A stretch of DNA of 64,000 nt from an uncultured Agrobacterium sp. (lineage in GTDB: Bacteria; Pseudomonadota; Alphaproteobacteria; Rhizobiales; Rhizobiaceae). The notes beneath the pieces were generated by a model that made no database searches, was not told the origin of the DNA, and saw only the letters and a list, made by a program, of their open reading frames with translations. The stretch is taken from NCBI GenBank assembly GCA_913777615.1, contig CAJYTK010000017.1, forward strand, positions 248,001 through 312,000. The letters run 5' to 3'. The translations under genes were made by a program, and so were the position numbers. Positions 1 to 7,029 of this stretch are shown one piece after another; the stretch's first letter is position 1; every line of letters starts with the position of its first letter.

Positions 1-274
1 TTCCAATGGCGATATTGCCTCGCGAAATGCCGTGATGGATGGCGAGCGCTTCACGCAACTCGTAATTTTCCGGATCGGTATACATCCATGTTTCGCCAGC
101 GGCATTGCGCATTGCCTCAAGCACGGAAGGTGAGGGGCCAAAGCCGCTTTCATTGGCGCCGATACGCGCCTTGACTGCCAGTTTTCTGTTGCGCTCTATC
201 GCTTCAGGACCAACGAAAGGGACTGTGGATGGAAGCGAGGCGGCAAGGGGAGTGAAGCGCGAAAATGCGGACAT
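1..274 (-). CDS. HisC-like PLP-dependent aminotransferase, N-terminal part (runs off window)
   Basis: The first 91 residues of a class I/II aminotransferase are present; the rest lies beyond the left edge. The ATG at 274 opens with MSAFSRFTPLAASLP. The hallmark of histidinol-phosphate aminotransferase-like enzymes follows: a short N-terminal arm, then IGANESGFGPSPSV around residues 39-52 (the LxxNExxxGPSP motif that contacts substrate) and WMYTDPENYELREALA, which corresponds to the YPD region. These enzymes move an amino group to or from an imidazole-phosphate or aromatic substrate in the cytoplasm using pyridoxal phosphate. Rhizobia carry several HisC paralogues, so the substrate cannot be fixed from this fragment. 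The catalytic lysine is outside the window. Confidence 0.8.
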   Translation of the reverse strand, partial: MSAFSRFTPLAASLPSTVPFVGPEAIERNRKLAVKARIGANESGFGPSPSVLEAMRNAAGETWMYTDPENYELREALAIHHGISRGNIAIG

Positions 275-406
275 TTCAGTGGGTTCCGTGTTTCTTGAAG
301 CGGATGGCCTCACAATAGAAACAAAATCGGCCTGCGCAAGGCAGGCCGACATCTATGCCGCTATTTTGAGCGTATTTTTCGCTGTCGACTCTAGGTCGCG
401 TCGTTA

Positions 407-760
407 TCAGAGCGACGTCTCGAAGCTCAAGCGACGGATATGGTGCAGAAACTCGGGATCGATCAGCATGTTGAAACCGACAGAAGCGTTTTCCTCTTCC
501 CTCCGGATCAGCGTGCAGCCGATTTCATCGCGTATACCGATAATCTCAAGATAGAAATTGCTGGGAAGGTCGAGATGAGGGCTGACTTCGATGTCTGCTC
601 CATAGAGAGAAATCTTGCGGATGAGACAACGCATCGTGTTGCTGGTGCTGAGATGATGGCCGATGAAGGTGATCTTACCGGGTCGGTCGATCACATATTT
701 TTCATACATCTCGTCTTGTGGAACGGCACCCTTTGTCTTGATATCTATATTGAGTGTCAT
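407..760 (-). CDS. PilZ-like domain protein with degenerate c-di-GMP motif
   Basis: A 117-residue cytoplasmic protein. The ATG at 760 follows a good GGGAGG Shine-Dalgarno, so the longer upstream reading frame is not needed. The pattern around residues 30-100 (GKITFIGH, then CLIRKISLYGADIEV, then the C-terminal SVGFNML) matches the small PilZ proteins common in rhizobia, whose usual core reads CxVRNxSxxGARLEV. PilZ domains normally bind cyclic di-GMP through RxxxR and [DN]xSxxG. Here the second motif is KISLYG, with Lys in place of Asp/Asn, and no clear RxxxR lies upstream, so nucleotide binding is doubtful. It is transcribed divergently from the flavin reductase gene. Family assignment is fairly secure; function is unknown. 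Confidence 0.65.
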   Translation of the reverse strand: MTLNIDIKTKGAVPQDEMYEKYVIDRPGKITFIGHHLSTSNTMRCLIRKISLYGADIEVSPHLDLPSNFYLEIIGIRDEIGCTLIRREEENASVGFNMLIDPEFLHHIRRLSFETSL

Positions 761-1045
761 GACAACCTCCCGATTGTCTCTTCTCGTCCTTGAATGATAC
801 GCCTGCCGAGTTGCCGGATTCTGAAGGCAATTCGTAAAATGCCGTATGTCTGTCCCATTTTGCCACGGCATGCGCCGAGCGAACTGGTCTTCTGTGACGT
901 TGGTAGAACATTATTATCTCCAGAAGGTTGCGTGGAGCTTATAGAACCGCCGCCGGTAGACGCCTCGCACGTGGTTGACGTGAAGCGTACTTGTCGTTAC
1001 GCCTGCTTCGATACGGAAGACGCAGGGTTGGGTGGAGCATTTCAG

Positions 1046-2263
1046 ATGGCGGGCAGACTGGTCATTATCGGCGCTGGGCAGGGAGCCTTCGCTCTCGCTG
1101 CCAAGCTTCGTGCTTTAAAGGACGATCGTCCCATCACCATCATCGGTTCGGAAGAGGTTCTTCCCTATCAGCGTCCGCCTTTGTCCAAGAAATATCTCAT
1201 GGGCGAAATGAGTTTCGATCGGCTGGAATTCCGATCTTCTCAATGGTTCTTGGACAATAATGTCGAGATCCGGCTCTCCACATGGGTCGAGGAAATCGAC
1301 CGCAAGGCGAAGACTGTCCGGATGCAGGATGGCTCCGTGCTGGCTTACGACAAGCTCGCACTGGCAACAGGTGCGGCGCCTCGTTTGCTGCCCGCGGGCG
1401 TGGGCGGCGATCTGGACGGAGTCTTAACCGTCCGAGACAAGCGCGATGCCGATCGGCTGAGGGAGGAAATGCAGCCGGGTCGGCGGTTGTTGGTCATAGG
1501 CGGCGGTTACATCGGACTGGAGGCCGCAGCAGTAGCGCGTCAACTTGGGCTTGATGTTACGCTCATTGAAATGGCCGACCGGATTCTTCAACGAGTCGCC
1601 TCGGCTGAAACAGCCGCCATTATGCGCGACCTGCATGTATCGAAAGGGGTTTCCGTTCGAGAAAAGACAGGTCTTGTGCGACTTGAGGGAGAGGGTGGAC
1701 GTGTAAAGAAAGCAGAGCTTTCGGACGGTTCGTCACTGGACGTCGACTTCGTCATAGCCGGCATTGGTGTTACTCCCAATGACCGCTTGGCCCGTGAGTC
1801 GGGCTTGGCAGTGGGCAATGGTGTCATCGTCGATGAGTTCACGCGCACCTCCGATTTCGACATCCACGCTATGGGCGACTGCGCAGTTTTGCCAATGAAT
1901 GGTGCGGCGGTTCGTTTGGAGTCGGTGCAGAATGCGGTCGATCAGGCGGAGGCTGCAGCGCTCGTGCTTTCAGGCGAAGAAAGGCCTTATCTGCCAAAGC
2001 CGTGGTTCTGGTCGGATCAGTATGACGTGAAGCTGCAGATTGCTGGCTTTAACGCGGGTTACGACGAGACAGTGCTCCGTCCCGGCCAACGAGCGGGAAG
2101 CCGCTCCATATGGTACTTCAAGCAAGGCCGGTTCGTCGCTGTCGATGCTATCAATGACGCCAAGGCCTATGTGACCGGCAAGAAAGCGCTCGACACGGAC
2201 TCCCCGCTCAACCGTGCGATCCTTGAGGATCCTGCCGCCGACCTGAAATCGCTTTTGACATGA
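1046..2263 (+). CDS. FAD/NAD(P)-dependent ferredoxin/rubredoxin reductase-like oxidoreductase
   Basis: A 405-residue flavoprotein of the putidaredoxin/rhodocoxin-reductase type, which passes electrons from NAD(P)H through FAD to a small iron-sulfur protein or similar acceptor. Visible are an FAD Rossmann motif VIIGAGQGAFALA near residue 6, PYQRPPLSKKYL near residue 45, the central NAD(P) motif LLVIGGGYIGLEAA near residue 150, the second FAD motif DIHAMGDCA near residue 275, and the C-terminal reductase domain (PWFWSDQYDVKLQIAGF). The chosen ATG sits 9 bp after GGTGGAG and puts the FAD motif at the usual distance; a reading frame extending 84 codons further upstream shows no homology. Its stop overlaps the region of the aldolase start, so the two form an operon. 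No ferredoxin gene is adjacent. Confidence 0.85.
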   Translation: MAGRLVIIGAGQGAFALAAKLRALKDDRPITIIGSEEVLPYQRPPLSKKYLMGEMSFDRLEFRSSQWFLDNNVEIRLSTWVEEIDRKAKTVRMQDGSVLAYDKLALATGAAPRLLPAGVGGDLDGVLTVRDKRDADRLREEMQPGRRLLVIGGGYIGLEAAAVARQLGLDVTLIEMADRILQRVASAETAAIMRDLHVSKGVSVREKTGLVRLEGEGGRVKKAELSDGSSLDVDFVIAGIGVTPNDRLARESGLAVGNGVIVDEFTRTSDFDIHAMGDCAVLPMNGAAVRLESVQNAVDQAEAAALVLSGEERPYLPKPWFWSDQYDVKLQIAGFNAGYDETVLRPGQRAGSRSIWYFKQGRFVAVDAINDAKAYVTGKKALDTDSPLNRAILEDPAADLKSLLT

Positions 2264-2271
2264 GGACTGAC

Positions 2272-3069
2272 ATGCGCGCCGCTGAAAATCGCTTCAAAAA
2301 TGCCATCCATCGCGGTGAACCGCAAATAGGCCTGTGGCTGGACATGGGGGAGGCAATTGCGGCGGAGATCGCTGGTACCGCTGGGTTCGATTGGCTGGTG
2401 ATCGACGGAGAACATGGCCCGAACGATTTGCGCAGCATTATCGATCAGTTGCGCGCACTCGAGACGTCTTCCGCCGAACCGGTCGTGCGCGTTCCAATGG
2501 GAGAAAGCTGGATCATCAAGCAGATGCTGGACGCCGGAGCGAGAACGCTTCTCGTTCCCATGGTCGATTCTGCCGCGCAGGCGAAGTCGCTGGTATCTGC
2601 AATGCATTATCCGCCGAGAGGAGTTCGTGGGATGGGGGCTGTAGTGGCTCGCGCGTCTGCTTTCGGTAGCATTCCAGACTATAATCAGACGGCGTCGGAC
2701 AGCGTATGTCTGCTGATCCAAGCCGAGACACGCGCTGCAATTGCCGATCTCGATAATATTCTGGACGTAGAGGGAGTGGACGGCATCTTCATCGGTCCGG
2801 CCGATCTGGCCGCCGACATGGGGTATCTCGGAAAGATAGATGAGCCCGAGGTTCAGTCGGTCATTGAGGGCGCAATTCGTAAGATTGTCTCTGCCGGTAA
2901 GGCCGCTGGGATCCTGACGTTCAACGAATCCTACAATAAGAGATACCTTGAGCTAGGTGCTTCGTTCGTCGCCGTTGGTGCTGACGTATTTGAATTCTCA
3001 AACGTTTTGAAGAAACTCGCCGCTCGATATAAAGGCGGGTCGCTGGCGGCAAAAGCGTCCGGCTACTGA
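2272..3069 (+). CDS. HpcH/HpaI-family 2-oxo acid aldolase
   Basis: A 265-residue class II aldolase of the HpcH/HpaI (4-hydroxy-2-oxoheptanedioate aldolase) family. It cleaves 4-hydroxy-2-oxo acids to pyruvate or a 2-oxo acid and an aldehyde using a divalent metal. Signature stretches are DWLVIDGEHGPNDLRSI near residue 40, LIQAETRAAI with the metal Glu near residue 145, and FIGPADLAADMG with the metal Asp near residue 172. Two in-frame ATGs compete: 2260 overlaps the reductase stop, whereas 2272 is preceded by TGAGGA at good spacing and is preferred. It is coupled to the flavin reductase, which suggests one catabolic unit, perhaps for an aromatic or sugar acid; the substrate is unknown. Confidence 0.85.
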   Translation: MRAAENRFKNAIHRGEPQIGLWLDMGEAIAAEIAGTAGFDWLVIDGEHGPNDLRSIIDQLRALETSSAEPVVRVPMGESWIIKQMLDAGARTLLVPMVDSAAQAKSLVSAMHYPPRGVRGMGAVVARASAFGSIPDYNQTASDSVCLLIQAETRAAIADLDNILDVEGVDGIFIGPADLAADMGYLGKIDEPEVQSVIEGAIRKIVSAGKAAGILTFNESYNKRYLELGASFVAVGADVFEFSNVLKKLAARYKGGSLAAKASGY

Positions 3070-3072
3070 TCA

Positions 3073-3312
3073 TCAATCGTCGTTGCTGGCATTCAACTTT
3101 TCCGGCGGAATCCCTTCTTCGCCCGAAGAAAGGTGGCCCTCTTCAATAAGCCGTTCTCTCAAGATACGGTAGAGCGCTTCCTGTTTATCCAGTCCGCGTT
3201 CATCGGCGAATGCCTGGAGGGCTTTATCGATCTGGTGCGGAAGGTCCAAGAGAACATCTCCATCTTCAAGCAAAAATAAGGGCAGGAGGACGAACCTTCC
3301 TGCCCTGAGCAT
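3073..3312 (-). CDS. Small ribbon-helix-helix-like protein (start uncertain)
   Basis: Up to 79 residues. The middle reads as a strand (DGDVLLDLP) followed by two helices (IDKALQAFADERG and DKQEALYRILRERLIEEG), the layout of an Arc/CopG ribbon-helix-helix DNA-binding fold. No toxin gene adjoins it. The far upstream ATG at 3312 lies inside the terminator hairpin of the preceding DUF883 gene, so the true start may be an internal TTG at 3273 or 3249. It is transcribed in the same direction as DUF883 and converges on the aldolase gene with a 3-bp gap. The call rests on predicted secondary structure only; it could equally be an uncharacterised conserved small protein. Confidence 0.5.
   Translation of the reverse strand: MLRAGRFVLLPLFLLEDGDVLLDLPHQIDKALQAFADERGLDKQEALYRILRERLIEEGHLSSGEEGIPPEKLNASNDD
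3268..3306 (-). terminator. Intrinsic terminator of the DUF883 gene
   Basis: Reading the minus strand, GGGCAGGA pairs with TCCTGCCC around a short loop and is followed by TTATTTTTGC. This is a convincing rho-independent terminator 15 bp past the DUF883 stop codon. It overlaps the 5' end of the longest version of the next small gene. Confidence 0.7.
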
Positions 3313-3320
3313 AATGCCCG

Positions 3321-3671
3321 TTAGCGCCAGCGATAAATGCTGCTGCTGTTGTGCTGAGTCGATGCGTTCGCGACGAAGTATCCCAGTGCGAAGCCGAGCG
3401 CGCCGACGACTGTCAAAAGCGACGTGGCAGTGCCGGGATTTTCTTTAACAGCCTCAACGACATTGTGGCTCTGCGCTTTAACGGTCTGCGCCGCATTCTG
3501 CGCGACGCGCTGCACTCTGCCTTTTGCTTCATCGACAAAATCCGAAGCTTCGCCCGAAAACTCGCTCGCGCGGGACGAGACGGACTTCGAGAGCGAAGCG
3601 ATCTGCGAGCGCAGTTCCGCGATCTGGTTCTCGACGGAATCTTCAACGACGTTCAGTTTGGTCTGTGCCAT
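3321..3671 (-). CDS. DUF883/ElaB-YqjD-like membrane-anchored protein
   Basis: A 116-residue protein with a long amphipathic, coiled-coil-prone N-terminal part rich in Ala, Glu, Gln and Ser (residues 5-85). A single C-terminal hydrophobic segment with glycine zipper spacing follows (LLTVVGALGFALGYFVA, about residues 84-100). This is the layout of the DUF883 family (E. coli ElaB/YqjD), stationary-phase inner-membrane proteins thought to tether ribosomes or protect the membrane. The ATG at 3671 follows GAGGTGATTTCAA. The promoter upstream has the EcfG general-stress sigma consensus and an intrinsic terminator follows, so it is probably a monocistronic stress-induced gene. Family call is good; the role is inferred. 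Confidence 0.75.
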   Translation of the reverse strand: MAQTKLNVVEDSVENQIAELRSQIASLSKSVSSRASEFSGEASDFVDEAKGRVQRVAQNAAQTVKAQSHNVVEAVKENPGTATSLLTVVGALGFALGYFVANASTQHNSSSIYRWR

Positions 3672-3702
3672 TTGAAATCACCTCATGTTGTTTCCGAGGC
3701 GA

Positions 3703-3729
3703 TAACGCGACCAAATTAGATAATGTTCC
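3703..3729 (-). promoter_or_regulatory. EcfG-type (general stress response) promoter
   Basis: On the minus strand the sequence reads GGAAC, 17 bp, CGTTA. This matches the alphaproteobacterial EcfG consensus GGAAC-N16/17-CGTT exactly. The -10 element ends 31 bp before the DUF883 start codon, which is correctly placed. Confidence 0.75.
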
Positions 3730-4531
3730 ATAACGGACGAAGATGAAACGGCGTAACTTTTGGTCCTATGGGGGATGTCCGACTCAGTGGAGGCTCCCGC
3801 AAATGACACCACATCATGCGGGACGCTGGCATAGTGGTTTGCGTTTGGTCTCCTCGGCTAAGATTTTTCGACCACGCCTGATCGTGTGATTGTCGTGAAA
3901 TTCGATATAGAATGGATCAGGGAAAGCGCAGTGGCAAGGCCCTCTTGGCGTTCGAACACATCACTATGGAGAATAGCTATCGTTGTCGGAGGCCTTGCCG
4001 CCCAGGAATGAAGCGCATTTCAGAGCGACTGCTGCTAACCCTACATCCGTAGCGATGTAGTTAAAGACGCCGGTTCAGCCATTTACTAACAACGGCTCCT
4101 TCTGCCTGGACGAATCAGGCGCGATTCTATCGCGCTTAAGCTCCGCGGCAGCGCTGCCAAACGAGGCAAGAGGCAATATGGTCGTCATCAATCTCGAAAT
4201 TTTCATCGACAATGCCCCTCCGGCAATGAACGTTCGCAAGTGACGCGCCCCGGCATGGGGGTACAAGAACCAAGCCCCGTGCATCCAATCTTATCCCGCA
4301 ACTCGGTATTTCCGCCTTAATGGTCGTCAGCGGGGAAAGAATCCGGACTCATCGGTGATCCGGTTGGCTCGCCCAGACCAGCTGGCCTGTCGGATCCGCT
4401 CAATATTGGTGGATGATTTTCAGTTCAGGGTGTGTGCGTGAACGCTTCTGGGGGAGGCATATTTGAATATCTTATTTCAAATGCACTCAACATATTCAGC
4501 AGCAAATTATTGGGCGGGATAAATTGGGGGA
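3730..4531. other. Gene-poor intergenic stretch
   Basis: About 800 bp without a convincing gene. Short frames exist, for example one on the minus strand at 4075-4284 that begins to look like a signal peptide from an internal ATG (MKISRLMTTILPLASFGSAA), but none has family resemblance or a clear ribosome binding site. It could be decayed coding sequence. No strong hairpin or known RNA motif was recognised. Confidence 0.4.
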
Positions 4532-4622
4532 TGGCGGAGAGGAAGGGATTCGAACCCTCGATACGCTTTTGACGTATACTCCCTTAGCAGGGGAGCGCCT
4601 TCGACCACTCGGCCACCTCTCC
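4532..4622 (-). tRNA. tRNA-Ser (anticodon GCU)
   Basis: The minus strand gives a 7-bp acceptor stem GGAGAGG/CCTCTCC with discriminator G and an encoded CCA. It has D-loop GGCCGAGTGG, an anticodon loop with GCT (CTGCTAA), a long variable arm typical of serine tRNA, and T-loop GGTTCGAATCC. It decodes AGC and AGU. The length of 91 nt including CCA is normal. Confidence 0.97.
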
Positions 4623-4632
4623 GGTGCCGCCT

Positions 4633-4661
4633 GATTATTGCGTAAGAAAAACGAATGCAAG
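4633..4661 (-). promoter_or_regulatory. Possible sigma-70 promoter for tRNA-Ser
   Basis: Directly upstream of the tRNA the minus strand has CTTGCA and, about 16 bp on, ATAATC. This resembles the rhizobial CTTGAC-N17-CTATAT housekeeping promoter and would put the start a few bases before the tRNA. It is a weak match and the position is the main support. Confidence 0.35.
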
Positions 4662-5204
4662 CGCTTTTACAAAGAGATTGGAAAAAGAGTCTCCGAGCGC
4701 AGCTTTTCCGTGTCAGCGATGAAGATTGGCAAACGAAAGAGCGAAGACTTATCCGAATCAGAAACGAACAGGCGTGATTCACCGATCAGTAGAAGGGGGC
4801 GATTCTCTCCAGGACGCTCTTTTTCTAAGCTGTCTTCGCAAGCTGGTCCTCTTGCATTGAAAGAGGACGGCTATCGGTGAGGGGGCGCGATATATAGGAA
4901 GTGAGTGAGTGTGAGTTGCGGCGAAGCGACCACACCATCGCCTCATGCGACTGCTTTCCCGCTGATTCTATTAACGAATCTTTAAACTATAAAGACCGGA
5001 TCCAACCGGAATGTGTTTTTTGAGCAACATCGTTATGTGAAGCACCTGTGAGAAGTGGTCATAAATCGGTTTGTTGATTGCAAGCTACGAACGCTTTTGT
5101 ATTTTCAGCAACGGAAGCGCGGCGGTGGATCGCTCGTTTTCAAAAAAACGGGAATGGGGCAGGGAATGCTGTCCTTCAGCTTAAGAACCCAGACCCTTAT
5201 GAAA
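4662..5204. other. Upstream region of the first porin gene
   Basis: About 540 bp, AT-richer in its second half, between the tRNA and the porin. It should contain the strong promoter expected for an abundant porin, but no single -35/-10 pair stands out. An 80-codon open frame at 4638-4880 has low-complexity Ser/Arg/Lys composition and no family resemblance, so it is not called. Confidence 0.4.
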
Positions 5205-5205
5205 C

Positions 5206-5220
5206 TTGACTGGAGGTCAA
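5206..5220 (+). promoter_or_regulatory. Inverted repeat enclosing the porin-1 ribosome binding site
   Basis: TTGAC-TGGAG-GTCAA forms a 5-bp-arm hairpin whose loop and 3' arm contain the GGAGG Shine-Dalgarno, directly before the ATG at 5222. The same element precedes porin 2 at 7014-7028. It could tune translation initiation or act as a target for a small RNA; that role is inference. Confidence 0.45.
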
Positions 5221-5221
5221 C

Positions 5222-6388
5222 ATGAACATCAAGAGCCTTCTCATCGGCTCCGCTGCAGCTCTTGCAGCAGTATCTGGCGCAAAGGCCGCTGACGCTATCG
5301 TCGCTGCTGAGCCTGAGCCCCTGGAATACGTTCGCGTTTGCGACGCTTTCGGCACTGGCTTCTTCTACATTCCTGGCACCGAAACCTGCCTGAAGTTCGG
5401 CGGTTACGTTCGTTTCCAGACCGACATCAATCGCGGCACCGGCTTTGGCGTAAACACCAACAACCGTACGTCTGACTGGAACTCGTTCACGCGCGCTCAG
5501 TTCGAAGTTGACACCCGCACCGACACCGAGCTCGGCGCTCTGCGTGGCTTCATCGGCTTCCGTGGCAATGCTGATGGCAGCTCTGCTTCTTCTTCGTCTG
5601 TCTTCGTTGATCAGGCTTTCATCGAACTCGGCGGCCTGAAGGTCGGTAAGTTCTACAACTGGTGGGACGACGGTCTCTCTGGCGAAGCTGACGTTCTCGC
5701 AACGAACACTCTGTTCAACTCCATTCGTTACACCTACGACGCAGGCTCTTTCTGGGCTGGTGTTTCGGTTGACGAGCTTCAGGGTACTAACAGCCAGTTC
5801 GCTACTGTTACGGGCACCGCTGTCGTTACGCCAGCTGCTCCGGGCACTCCCTTCACCGTCAATACCCTCTCGCAGGAAGTTGACAACAACGTTGGTGTTT
5901 CCGCTGGTATCGGCGCGAAGCTTGGCGGCGCAACCTTCCAGCTGATCGGCGGCTATGACGTCGACCAGGAAGAAGGCGCTGTTCGCCTGATCGCTACGGC
6001 TGATCTCGGCCCTGGCACGCTCGGTTTGGCTGGTGTTTGGGCTTCTGGCGCAAATGCTTACTACGCAGAATCTGAGTGGGCAGTTGCAGCTGAATATGCT
6101 ATCAAGGCTACCGATCGCCTGACGATTACGCCAGGTGCCCAGTACTTCGGTAATGTTGCTGCTCGCACTGTTACGGGCACCGTCAATGCTGGCGCGACCG
6201 CATTCACCCCCACTGGTCGTGCGATCATCACGAACGATTGGTCCTCTAATGACGCTTGGCAGGCTGGCCTGACCGTTGATTACAAAATCACGCAGGGTCT
6301 CTCCACCAAGGTTGCAGTTAACTACTACGACCAGGACAACAGCTCTTCCTCTTGGAATGGTTTCGTTCGCCTGCAGCGTTCGTTCTAA
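5222..6388 (+). CDS. ropA: Outer-membrane porin, RopA/Porin_2 family (copy 1)
   Basis: A 388-residue Porin_2-family trimeric beta-barrel channel for small hydrophilic solutes in the outer membrane. The signal peptide is residues 1-22 (MNIKSLLIG...SGAKA, cleavage before ADAIVAAEPEP). The conserved N-terminal strand reads YVRVCDAFGTGFFYIPGTETC, a Cys pair probably closes a loop, Gly/aromatic alternation runs throughout, and the protein ends in Phe (GFVRLQRSF) as outer-membrane barrels do. Strong use of GCT, CGT and GGC codons suggests high expression. Compared with the next copy it has longer external loops near residues 55-65 and 195-215. A strong terminator follows. The name ropA is by resemblance to rhizobial RopA; which paralogue corresponds is not decided. 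Confidence 0.9.
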   Translation: MNIKSLLIGSAAALAAVSGAKAADAIVAAEPEPLEYVRVCDAFGTGFFYIPGTETCLKFGGYVRFQTDINRGTGFGVNTNNRTSDWNSFTRAQFEVDTRTDTELGALRGFIGFRGNADGSSASSSSVFVDQAFIELGGLKVGKFYNWWDDGLSGEADVLATNTLFNSIRYTYDAGSFWAGVSVDELQGTNSQFATVTGTAVVTPAAPGTPFTVNTLSQEVDNNVGVSAGIGAKLGGATFQLIGGYDVDQEEGAVRLIATADLGPGTLGLAGVWASGANAYYAESEWAVAAEYAIKATDRLTITPGAQYFGNVAARTVTGTVNAGATAFTPTGRAIITNDWSSNDAWQAGLTVDYKITQGLSTKVAVNYYDQDNSSSSWNGFVRLQRSF

Positions 6389-6412
6389 TATTTAGAACAA
6401 CGTAGTTTTAGA

Positions 6413-6440
6413 AAACCCGGCTTTCGAGCCGGGTTTTTTT
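6413..6440 (+). terminator. Terminator of porin 1
   Basis: AACCCGGC, loop TTTCGA, GCCGGGTT, then a run of T. This is a perfect 8-bp stem and a textbook rho-independent terminator, with the same stem and loop as the one behind porin 2. Confidence 0.9.
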
Positions 6441-7012
6441 ATGCGCTGGGCCAGTTTCTTTGATATCGTTGAGACGTTCTAAGTTGCGTCTATTCACGCT
6501 GGGAAGGCCAGCCCGGAGTAAGGCATTTGAGGACGACTCGAAATGGCGCTTGGATGAGCTTCAGCAAATGTTGGGACCAGTCCTGAAGCGATACCCTTCG
6601 CCGATGCAAGGTTGCCCAGATCTGCGCTAATGGATGCGCATCACGACTCACAATGCGCGTTCCGTGTCTATCCGGGCGGCTTATTGTGCTAGGAGGCTGC
6701 CCACCCGTCATTTCAAGTCTTAAGGCAGCTGATTTTAGACGAAAGTATAGTGTCCTTGGCACTTACGTGCAAAATATCGCAAGTCCCTAAATTAGATATA
6801 TTTTTTCACGTAACCGACTGGCTGCTAACGCCTTGTTTACTTTTGGCTTCCCCAAGCAGCAGTCCTGTCGCTCAACTGCAACAGTGTATTTAGAAGCGTG
6901 TCACAATGTGACGGATTTGCTGATTGGTCGATTGCGCGACTCTCACGGTTCGGGTTCTACTCATTCCACGGCAGCGTCTTAAGTTTTGGATCGACTGAGC
7001 TGCTTTGAAAAC
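6441..7012. other. Intergenic region between porin 1 and porin 2
   Basis: About 570 bp with no supported gene. A 90-codon minus-strand frame at 6490-6762 lacks a ribosome binding site and any family resemblance. The region must hold the promoter of porin 2, because porin 1 ends in a strong terminator. Confidence 0.45.
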
Positions 7013-7013
7013 C

Positions 7014-7028
7014 TTGACTGGAGGTCAA
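7014..7028 (+). promoter_or_regulatory. Inverted repeat enclosing the porin-2 ribosome binding site
   Basis: TTGAC-TGGAG-GTCAA, identical to the element before porin 1, with the Shine-Dalgarno in the loop and 3' arm and the ATG two bases downstream. It is part of an 85-bp block identical between the two genes. Confidence 0.45.
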
Positions 7029-7029
7029 C

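Noticed and set aside
3895-4011. 38-codon plus-strand frame starting GTG (VKFDIEWIRES)
   Set aside because: It has no ribosome site and no family; too short to support.
4507-4782. Minus-strand frame reading RRGGRVVEGAPLLREYTSKAY
   Set aside because: This is the translation of the tRNA-Ser gene, a well-known false gene.
6490-6762. 90-codon minus-strand frame between porins 1 and 2, considered as a regulator fragment
   Set aside because: No start site and no convincing similarity to LysR or other families.
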